A DNA stretch of 37,882 nucleotides from a virus. Made by a program: the position numbers and the translations under genes. The stretch is taken from positions 1 to 37,882 of the IMG/VR virus record IMGVR_UViG_3300032050_000361. One strand, given 5' to 3'. Positions 13,417 to 18,762 of the stretch are shown here, in pieces (position 1 is the first letter of the stretch; every line of letters starts with the position of its first letter). Under the pieces are notes generated by a model. It was not told the origin of the DNA, searched no databases, and saw only the letters and a list, made by a program, of their open reading frames with translations.

Positions 13417-14271
13417 TTAGAAGGGTAGTTCTTCCTTATCCTCCCACCACTTTGCATAGCGGTCTGCCTTGCGTGTGTTGTAATGACCTAGATAATCCAA
13501 GTCCGTGGCATACGATGAGGCGGGGCGATAGTTGCTCCACCAATTTGTTGGTTCGTATTTGCGAGGCGTGAAAGTCTGATACTCGGTGATGTGACCGTCA
13601 CGCACTTTGAAATACTCACCCTCTGCTGCCTCATGCAGCCAGTCAATTTCGCAGTCGCTCATAATGGCTGCGTTCTCTACTGTCTGCTGCGTTGAGCCGT
13701 AGAATAGGGAGCCTGTGTTGGCTTGCGCTATCCACAACGGTGATGAGTTAACGCGTGCAAGGTGCAGGGTTCGTGGGTCATGCTGCCCAATCCATGCGAG
13801 CGCTGCCGTGCCGTATAACTCGGCGAGGATTTCCCAAGGCTTGCCGTCTGCAAACGCAATGAGCGCAGCAGCAGCCTCTGAATCTACCTGACCGACACGA
13901 GGCACACCTAGTTGTTTAAACAATTCGGTATCGTTGCTGATGTGTCCGTTGTGTGTGAGTACGATTTTACCGCGTGGGATTGGGTGGTTGTTGTTGTTGT
14001 TAGTTGGTGAGCCTTGTGTAGCCCAACGCGTGTGCAAGATTGCAGTGGTTGCGCCTGCACATAGGCGCTCGCCTGCCTTTGGCACGAACTTTGTCGCGCT
14101 GGCTGCTGCCTTGCTGATTACACGCCTGCCGTTGCGTGGGTTAATCCATGCAGCGCCCGTGGCGTGTTGTCCACGGTGTTCAATGTCGTAGAGCATCTGC
14201 CCTGCGAGGTCTGATGTTGTAATGCGTGAGTAATGCTTAGGGTCTAAGCAATAGCCTGCGATTCCGCACAT
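13417..14271 (-). CDS. Class II glutamine amidotransferase (Ntn hydrolase)
   Basis: A 284-residue protein starting MCGIAGY, with C2 as the N-terminal nucleophile after Met removal. HTRWATQGSPT (R82), THNGHISN (N108 and G109, oxyanion hole) and GQVDSEA (D130) complete the glutamine-binding pocket. It releases ammonia from glutamine. No synthetase or sugar-isomerase domain is attached, so the ammonia acceptor must lie on another protein. The amidoligase at 15055-15858 in the same operon direction is the obvious partner candidate. SD GGAG is eight bases upstream. Confidence 0.88.
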   Translation of the reverse strand: MCGIAGYCLDPKHYSRITTSDLAGQMLYDIEHRGQHATGAAWINPRNGRRVISKAAASATKFVPKAGERLCAGATTAILHTRWATQGSPTNNNNNHPIPRGKIVLTHNGHISNDTELFKQLGVPRVGQVDSEAAAALIAFADGKPWEILAELYGTAALAWIGQHDPRTLHLARVNSSPLWIAQANTGSLFYGSTQQTVENAAIMSDCEIDWLHEAAEGEYFKVRDGHITEYQTFTPRKYEPTNWWSNYRPASSYATDLDYLGHYNTRKADRYAKWWEDKEELPF

Positions 14272-14332
14272 TTATTTTTCTCCAGTCTGTAGGTGTTCGG
14301 TTAATGGGTGAAGTGTATCACATAGGGCGGGA

Positions 14333-14530
14333 TTATCTGCAACCTTTGCAATCGGTACGCAAACAATCGCCACACATGACGGTGTTTAAACGCTCGCAAT
14401 CATCTGACCACGGGCATGTTGGTTGGTGCGCTGCGTAGAAATTTTCCCCGCAGTTTAAACAGTTGTCGTTCTTGTCGTAGCGTTTCCCGTATTGGTTCCA
14501 CGCTGCAATCTCTTGGCGTGATAGGCTCAT
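14333..14530 (-). CDS. Cysteine-rich zinc-binding protein (65 aa, eight Cys)
   Basis: Cysteines lie at 24, 27, 39, 45, 53, 56, 61 and 64 (NCLNCGENF, PTCPWSDDC, MCGDC, DCKGC), probably binding two zinc ions. Its start overlaps the stop of the upstream membrane micro-protein and has GTTTAAAC one base upstream. Two further GTTTAAAC copies encode ERLNT and CLNCG, the second within a zinc knuckle. No family is recognised. Confidence 0.62.
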   Translation of the reverse strand: MSLSRQEIAAWNQYGKRYDKNDNCLNCGENFYAAHQPTCPWSDDCERLNTVMCGDCLRTDCKGCR

Positions 14531-14631
14531 CGTTTAAACGCCTTTCGTGCGAAGTAAACGGTGAGCGTGAGCAGTAACAACACGCGCCCGTCTATCCAAA
14601 CGAGCCACCACGGGAGCAGATTTTCGTACAT
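14527..14631 (-). CDS. Membrane micro-protein (34 aa)
   Basis: ATG 14631 follows GTTTAAAC 14632-14639 directly, and the TGA overlaps the next ATG. The protein is almost entirely one hydrophobic helix (LLPWWLVWIDGRVLLLLTLTV) with a basic end (FARKAFKR). A positive-inside arrangement with the C-terminus in the cytoplasm is likely. Precise coupling on both sides supports it despite the length. Confidence 0.52.
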   Translation of the reverse strand: MYENLLPWWLVWIDGRVLLLLTLTVYFARKAFKR

Positions 14632-14633
14632 GT

Positions 14634-14948
14634 TTAAACACCTGCGCTCTCGTCTAGGCGTTCCATGATTTCCTTGGCGATTGGATAATACGCATCTAAT
14701 CCCCACCCGTTGCAGAGTTGGGCAATGAGTAGCGTTCCAACGCTGGCGGTGTAATCGCTTGGGCGTTGCTTCATGGCTTCCGCGATTTTATTCTCCACAA
14801 ATTCCTCAATAAAGAGGGCGAGTTGGTAGGTGTCGTTGTTTAAACGCATCGCCTTGTTTCTGATTTCTTCATAGGCTGAGCCTGTGTTATCTAATACGAG
14901 CAGCAAGTCACGAGCGAATTGCTGGCGTGCGGTTGGTTCTGTGTTCAT
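14634..14948 (-). CDS. Hypothetical protein (104 aa)
   Basis: The frame is open from 15023, but ATG 14948 with GGA six bases upstream is preferred, because the upstream segment overlaps a GC-rich structured region. The protein is helical (RQQFARDLLLVLDNTGSAYEEI, then ALFIEEFVENKIAEAMK) and ends GWGLDAYYPIAKEIMERLDESAGV. The TAA lies in GTTTAAAC 14632-14639. No family is recognised. Confidence 0.55.
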   Translation of the reverse strand: MNTEPTARQQFARDLLLVLDNTGSAYEEIRNKAMRLNNDTYQLALFIEEFVENKIAEAMKQRPSDYTASVGTLLIAQLCNGWGLDAYYPIAKEIMERLDESAGV

Positions 14949-15054
14949 GGTTTCCAGTCCGTTTCTGTTTAAACGCAACGGTCTTTCCGTGGCGTTCGTG
15001 CCTGCCGTGGGGATTGCACCCACGCTTAGCCCACTAGGGGCAGGCTGCCCGCGC
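14949..15054 (-). other. Structured intergenic RNA segment in the minus-strand operon
   Basis: The plus-strand sequence shows GCCTGCC (15000-15006) paired with GGCAGGC (15039-15045), enclosing a GTGGG/CCCAC hairpin (15007-15011/15019-15023) with a 7-nt loop. Next to it, AACGCAACGG and CCGTGGCGTT (about 14971-14997) form a 10-bp stem with one mismatch. GGGCA/TGCCC offers a competing fold. The inner hairpin looks like a tRNA T-arm, but there is no D-arm or anticodon arm. It may be an attenuator, leader or RNA-processing element. Confidence 0.45.
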
Positions 15055-15858
15055 TTACCCGTTTAGACGGGCTGCGCGACCCTTGAGCCAGTCCCCCGTG
15101 CTGGCGTTGAGGTGATTGCCTGACACGAGCGTGTCAATGAGTAGGGCAGAATTCTCAACGCTTGGCGCGGTTGGGTTGCTCCATGGGTTGAGGTGTTCTT
15201 GGGTTGTTAAATCCACGCCCTGCACGCTGGCTTGGATTAAGCCCGCAATAAACTGGCTCCATGCGATTGCCTTAACACCGTTGAGCGTGCCTTGGTGTAG
15301 GCGGATTTCCACGGTGCCGTGGCGGTGCATGGATTCAAGATTGAGCGAGGTGTAGCGGTCACCGTTAAACGCGCCCATGTTGTCGTTTAAACTGTGGGAG
15401 GCTTGGCGCTCCGCAAAATCACGGGTGAGAATTCTGCAATAGCGGTTGTTTAAACGGCTAGGCGCAACAAGCGCTGCGATTGCGGAGTGCATGGAGTAAT
15501 AGTTGAGGATAAAACGGGCGAGATTCTCCGCGTTACGGCTAACGGGCGCTCCCATGCCTGCATCAAAAGCGTTTAAACCGATGTGGACATGAAAGCCCGT
15601 GGCACGGTCAACCCGTGCGCCTGCATTTTTGAGCGCCTTGGTGACTTTATGAGCCTCGTTTAAACGGGCAGGGTTGAGGATTGGGCTAACAACCTCCGCA
15701 CCGTTGGACACGCTGCCGTCATAAACGGCTTTCCAGTTGTTGTCGGTTTCATGTTGAGCGCGTGGCAGATTGCAGACAATCCCCGCAGCGTTTAAACGCT
15801 CCGCAGCGCGTTGTGGTGAGATTCCTTGAACCTCAAATTCCATGCCAAAAGTTGTCAT
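15055..15858 (-). CDS. Amidoligase-family (COOH-NH2 ligase) enzyme
   Basis: The start is taken at ATG 15858 (TTFGMEFEVQ), with AGAGG upstream; 11 further residues are possible. Conserved elements of the Amidoligase_2 family are visible: FGMEFE (E7/E9), WKAVYDGSV (D48) with GAEVVSPIL (E55), GFHVHIG (H90/H92), NNRYC (R139) and VEIRLHQGTLN (E184/R186). These enzymes use ATP to join a carboxylate to an amine, as in glutamine-synthetase-like ligases. The substrate is unknown. Five GTTTAAAC copies (15385, 15448, 15571, 15658 and 15790) lie in this one gene, all read as LN. Confidence 0.82.
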   Translation of the reverse strand: MTTFGMEFEVQGISPQRAAERLNAAGIVCNLPRAQHETDNNWKAVYDGSVSNGAEVVSPILNPARLNEAHKVTKALKNAGARVDRATGFHVHIGLNAFDAGMGAPVSRNAENLARFILNYYSMHSAIAALVAPSRLNNRYCRILTRDFAERQASHSLNDNMGAFNGDRYTSLNLESMHRHGTVEIRLHQGTLNGVKAIAWSQFIAGLIQASVQGVDLTTQEHLNPWSNPTAPSVENSALLIDTLVSGNHLNASTGDWLKGRAARLNG

Positions 15859-15860
15859 GA

Positions 15861-16028
15861 TTAGCGAGCCTCTCTCATTGGTTGGTTGCATGCAGGGCAG
15901 ATTGGGCTGCCGTAGGTGATAAGGGTTGAGCGAGAGATTCTTGCTATGTAACCGTCAACCTCGCAGAGAACCTTTTTTAAACGGGTTGTCTGCTTGGTTG
16001 CAGTTGGTGTTGCTGCTTGTCGTGCCAT
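15861..16028 (-). CDS. Small zinc-ribbon protein (55 aa), first gene of the minus-strand operon
   Basis: ATG 16028 has a strong GGAGG SD; a longer upstream frame would run through the leader hairpin. The basic N-terminus (ATPTATKQTTRLKKVL) is followed by LCEVDGYIARISRSTLITYG and ICPACNQPM (C22, C44 and C47). It is probably a metal-binding DNA- or RNA-contacting protein. Its RBS is partly enclosed by the hairpin at 16039-16068. Confidence 0.62.
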   Translation of the reverse strand: MARQAATPTATKQTTRLKKVLCEVDGYIARISRSTLITYGSPICPACNQPMREAR

Positions 16029-16038
16029 TGTCTTGCCT

Positions 16039-16068
16039 CCAGTCGTTGGGCGCCGTGTGCGCCACTGG
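16039..16068 (-). promoter_or_regulatory. Leader hairpin overlapping the RBS of the minus-strand operon
   Basis: GGCGC/GCGCC (16049-16053/16059-16063) with loop CGTGT is enclosed by CCAGT/ACTGG (16039-16043/16064-16068). On the transcript the ACTGG arm shares its GG with the SD GGAGG of the gene starting at 16028. Folding would therefore partly hide the RBS. Confidence 0.45.
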
Positions 16069-16206
16069 TGAAAGTGTGACATAGAGTTTAAACAATTACA
16101 AGCACCCAAAAAACAGCGTAAAATAAGGGTTTTTTGAGTGTTTTGCCGTTTCTTGATTCTCACGGTTTACCGATGCAGCAGGCTCAACGGCTGCCAGTTT
16201 TGCTAA

Positions 16207-16222
16207 GTTACTCAAGAGTAAC
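16207..16222. promoter_or_regulatory. Operator-like palindrome, copy 1
   Basis: GTTACTCAAGAGTAAC has 7-bp arms around AA and shares the form GTTACT-N4-AGTAAC with the copy at 16313-16328. The start-to-start distance is 106 bp, close to ten helical turns. It is probably the binding site of a dimeric helix-turn-helix regulator; no such gene is recognised in the window. Confidence 0.5.
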
Positions 16223-16312
16223 AAGGCTAAAGTCATTGTTTTACACTGGTTTTATGCAATTTGGTAAAACGCGGTTGTTAGATTTTCCCGTGTTTTATTG
16301 AGTTTTTTGCAT

Positions 16313-16328
16313 GTTACTGGTGAGTAAC
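16313..16328. promoter_or_regulatory. Operator-like palindrome, copy 2, filling a possible promoter spacer
   Basis: GTTACTGGTGAGTAAC repeats the palindrome of 16207. TTGCAT (16307-16312) directly precedes it and TTATCG (16329-16334) directly follows, so the 16-bp palindrome would fill the spacer of a rightward -35/-10 pair. Binding there would block RNA polymerase. The -10 match is weak. Confidence 0.45.
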
Positions 16329-16375
16329 TTATCGGGCGCTGCTTGTGCATTTGGTTGAACTTTCAACTATCTGCG

Positions 16376-16389
16376 ATTGTGCGCACAAT
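16376..16389. promoter_or_regulatory. Perfect 14-bp palindrome
   Basis: ATTGTGCGCACAAT is a perfect palindrome without a spacer, distinct from GTTTAAAC and from the GTTACT sites, lying nine bases before GTTTAAAC 16398. It looks like a dimer-binding operator. No second copy was noticed. Confidence 0.4.
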
Positions 16390-16404
16390 GCTTGAGTGTT
16401 TAAA

Positions 16405-16575
16405 CGGTGCAGGCTGCGGGGCGCGGGCGATAGATACACGCGCAAGATTGTGCGAGTAAAAGCCCGCCTGCCTGCCAGTGTTGCAGCCAAGCCAAGCAAT
16501 GCAGTGCCAAGCCTAGCCGTGCAGCCTTGCAAGTAGCAGTGCGAGGTGCTTGTCAGCACCCCAGGGTTTTTAAAA
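16405..16575 (+). ncRNA. Candidate structured RNA in a GC-rich island
   Basis: About 160 bp of clearly GC-richer sequence lies in AT-richer surroundings and has no credible reading frame. It contains GCGGGC/GCCCGC long-range pairing, CGCA/TGCG, several GCAGCC and CCAAGCC-type short repeats, and a closing hairpin GGTGCT-TGTC-AGCACC (16545-16560) followed after a few bases by GTTTTTAAAA. The strand is a guess based on that end. It could instead be an origin or a packaging element. Confidence 0.3.
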
Positions 16576-16583
16576 GCAGCGAG

Positions 16584-16611
16584 TGTATGTGTATGTGTAT
16601 GTATACACATA
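16584..16611. repeat. TATGTG tandem tract with 8-bp inverted repeat
   Basis: Alternating GTGTAT units make a short microsatellite that ends in TATGTGTA-TGTA-TACACATA (16592-16611), a hairpin with 8-bp arms. Such purine-pyrimidine alternation is prone to unusual helix forms and easy melting. Confidence 0.6.
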
Positions 16612-16676
16612 ACTTTGCTAGTCCTCGCCCCCCATAAATGTGGCTCTGACCTGCGCTTTTATGTATTTACTCCATA

Positions 16677-16886
16677 GTGTGTCGTAAATCACACACCCAA
16701 AAGTGTCCGATAAGGACCTTTTGGACACCTATAGTATTAGTGAGGAGGCGAAATTATCGGAGCCTCCGAACACTAACTGCGACCCTATGGGTCGCCCCTA
16801 GTAGAAGCCCTAACCTTCGGCTTCGTTTGGACTACGCCTTCGGTTAGGAGTTTAGCCCCAAGACTCCAAATACCCCGTCTTGGGAG
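16677..16886 (+). promoter_or_regulatory. Multi-hairpin leader upstream of the terminase gene
   Basis: Six stems follow one another. They are GTGTGT/ACACAC (16677-16696); CCAAAAG-T-GTCC/GGAC-CTTTTGG (16697-16724, one bulge; an alternative is GTGTCC/GGACAC 16703-16728); TTAGTG-A-GGAGGC/GCCTCC-GAA-CACTAA (16737-16776); GCGACCC/GGGTCGC with a 3-nt loop (16779-16795); CCTAACC/GGTTAGG (16809-16848; alternative GAAGCC/GGCTTC); and CCCAAGAC/GTCTTGGG (16857-16884). The last stem buries the GGG of the terL SD. It is either a regulatory leader RNA, a packaging (cos/pac) site, or both. Confidence 0.55.
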
Positions 16887-16891
16887 ATGCT

Positions 16892-18748
16892 ATGGAAAGA
16901 AAACGAACTACCTCTGCTTCGCATAAAAGCGATGCCATCAAAAAGCAAATTATAGATTTTTTAATGCAGGGCTACTCTGTCCAAAGGGCTATGGATGCCG
17001 TAGGCAGAAGTGTCAAGACTTATGAGTACTACCGAAAGGTAGACTCTGAGTTTGCCACTGCCGTGGACAAAGTGAGAAGCATGACCGCTCGTGGAGAGAT
17101 TGGGTCTGCTAGAGGGGAAGTACCACCCTTCCCCGAATTCTCAGAGAAGTATTTAGGCACTCAGGTGTTTACACACCAACGCCATTGGATAGATTTATTA
17201 GAGGGTAGAGAACCATCGGATGTACACCCTGCCATAACCTACGAGGTAGGCGCACCCGACTTACTGATTGTTAATACCCCACCAGAACACGCAAAGTCTA
17301 CGACCATTACGGTCAACTATGCTGTTTATCGGATTTGCCAGAACCCTAATATCAGAATCATGATTGTGTCCAAGACACAGGCTATGGCGCAAAAGTTCCT
17401 GCTCTCCATCAAGAACAGACTAACGCATCCTAAGTATCAGGACCTACAACTCACCTTTGGACCTCCAGGTGGCTTTGAAAAGAATTCTGATTCGTGGAAG
17501 CAGGACTTAATTTACCTCTCCTCAGAGGCGCGTGACTCAGGCGAAAAAGACCCTACGGTTCAGGCTATAGGTATCCGTGGTCATATCTACGGCGCTCGTG
17601 CTGACTTAATCATCATGGATGACTGCGTGGATAACACCAACGCCCATGAGTACGAAAAGCAGATTGACTGGATTCAGTCTGAAGTTATGTCCCGTATTGA
17701 TGAGGATGGGGGCAAACTGCTTCTCATAGGAACCCGCTTGCGACCAAAGGACTTGTACTCCGAATTGCGCGACCCTATGCGATACCCAGATGAAACTTCC
17801 CCTTGGACTTACTTCGCACAACCTGCCGTTTTAGAATTTGACGAGGACCCAGACAAATGGGTAACTCTCTGGGCTAAGACCAACATGGCTCCTGTATCAG
17901 GTAAAGGCGTACCAGACAAAGACGGTCTGTACCGCAAGTGGGATGGACACGCACTTCTAAAGAAGCGCAGCCGTCTATCTCCAAACCTATGGGCAATGGT
18001 CTATCAGCAACAGCAGGTACATGAAGATTCAGCATTTCCATCTGATGCTATTAAGGGTGTTATCAACGGCGCTAGAAATGTCGGGCGAATACCTAAAGGC
18101 AAGGCTGGTGTAAGACCGCACGGCATGGATGGACTTATTGTGATTGCTGGTCTTGACCCCGCAGGCTCTGGCTATACAGCAGCCGTATGTTTAGCAATAG
18201 ATATTTCTACACAGAAACGCTATCTGCTAGATGTATCAAACAAGGCTGGTATGAAACCAGATGAGATTAGAGAATTAATTAAAGACTGGACAGACCAGTA
18301 CAAAATTTCTGAGTGGCGTATTGAGAAAAATGCTTTCCAAACGATGTTAACTCAGGACCGTGAGGTGCGGGAATACCTCTCGTCACGGGGTGCAACTTTA
18401 CGAGAACATCATACGGGTCAAAACAAATGGGACACCAACTTCGGAGTTGCATCCCTGACGACACTATTCCACGGTTGGGAAGATGGACATGCTCTTATTG
18501 AGTTCCCATCAACTCACGCCTCAGAAGGTATAAAGACTTTAATTGAACAACTCATCACTTGGTATCCAGATGCACCTAAAGCACAAAAGACAGATACCGT
18601 GATGGCGTTTTGGTTTGCAGAACTTGGATGCCGTGACCGTGTTGCTAATGCAAGAACTTATGCACGCACACATAGCAGTTTGTCTATGTTCCAAACTCCA
18701 TACGATAAATCCAAGCAATACACCGTATCACTCAGCGACATCTATTAG
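16892..18748 (+). CDS. terL: Terminase large subunit, with N-terminal helix-turn-helix
   Basis: A 618-residue packaging motor. The start is ATG 16892 (GGGAG five bases upstream); a TTG four codons earlier is unlikely. Residues of about 12-60 (IDFLMQGYSVQRAMDAVGRSV) form a helix-turn-helix like that of small terminase subunits. Walker A PPEHAKST lies at 130-137 and Walker B LIIMDD at 239-244. The RNase-H-like nuclease begins with AGLDPAGSG (D422), continues with WRIEKNAF and ends with DTVMAFWFAEL. No separate small terminase gene is seen, so the N-terminal HTH may supply DNA recognition. Confidence 0.93.
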   Translation: MERKRTTSASHKSDAIKKQIIDFLMQGYSVQRAMDAVGRSVKTYEYYRKVDSEFATAVDKVRSMTARGEIGSARGEVPPFPEFSEKYLGTQVFTHQRHWIDLLEGREPSDVHPAITYEVGAPDLLIVNTPPEHAKSTTITVNYAVYRICQNPNIRIMIVSKTQAMAQKFLLSIKNRLTHPKYQDLQLTFGPPGGFEKNSDSWKQDLIYLSSEARDSGEKDPTVQAIGIRGHIYGARADLIIMDDCVDNTNAHEYEKQIDWIQSEVMSRIDEDGGKLLLIGTRLRPKDLYSELRDPMRYPDETSPWTYFAQPAVLEFDEDPDKWVTLWAKTNMAPVSGKGVPDKDGLYRKWDGHALLKKRSRLSPNLWAMVYQQQQVHEDSAFPSDAIKGVINGARNVGRIPKGKAGVRPHGMDGLIVIAGLDPAGSGYTAAVCLAIDISTQKRYLLDVSNKAGMKPDEIRELIKDWTDQYKISEWRIEKNAFQTMLTQDREVREYLSSRGATLREHHTGQNKWDTNFGVASLTTLFHGWEDGHALIEFPSTHASEGIKTLIEQLITWYPDAPKAQKTDTVMAFWFAELGCRDRVANARTYARTHSSLSMFQTPYDKSKQYTVSLSDIY

Positions 18749-18762
18749 AACAGGAGGTGGGT

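Larger units (their letters stand above)
6963..16405. repeat. GTTTAAAC iterated palindrome array (38 copies here, 47 in the window)
   Basis: Exact GTTTAAAC starts at 6963, 7264, 7661, 7989, 8369, 8957, 9217, 9529, 9606, 9904, 10103, 10521, 10844, 11162, 11464, 12020, 12294, 12524, 12640, 12700, 13260, 13310, 13363, 13407, 13914, 14384, 14453, 14532, 14632, 14838, 14967, 15385, 15448, 15571, 15658, 15790, 16086 and 16398. Outside the block it occurs at 181, 2188, 3145, 21569, 25997, 26068, 32301, 34041 and 34946. By a rough composition estimate, less than one copy is expected in the 9.4-kb block. Copies lie in genes of both strands, in all frames and in gaps. It is probably a protein-binding or replication site. 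Confidence 0.9.
16029..16891. other. 863-bp non-coding control region between divergent operons
   Basis: No credible gene is seen here. A 93-codon frame on the minus strand at 16329-16610 crosses repeats and GC-rich hairpins and is judged spurious. From left to right the region holds the leader hairpin of the minus operon, two GTTTAAAC copies (16086 and 16398), two 16-bp palindromes, a GTTTTAC/GTAAAAC inverted repeat (16238-16270), a 14-bp palindrome, a GC-rich island, a TATGTG tandem tract and the six-hairpin terL leader. Promoters for both directions must lie here. Confidence 0.7.

Noticed and set aside
15000-15045. tRNA-like element (7-bp acceptor-like stem and T-arm-like hairpin)
   Set aside because: Only 32 nt lie between the stem halves. 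There is no D-arm, anticodon arm or CCA, so it is not a tRNA gene.
3373-16367. GTTGAACTTTCAAC occurring at 3373-3386 and 16354-16367
   Set aside because: Two copies of a 14-mer in 38 kb can arise by chance, and one is inside a coding region. It is palindromic, but the evidence for an operator is too thin.
6963-16405. CRISPR-like interpretation of the regularly recurring octamer
   Set aside because: The copies are only 8 bp, irregularly spaced and mostly inside genes, with no spacers of constant length.
16329-16610. 93-codon minus-strand reading frame
   Set aside because: It crosses palindromes, a microsatellite and the GC-rich island, has unlike composition (HTHTHT start) and lacks an SD.
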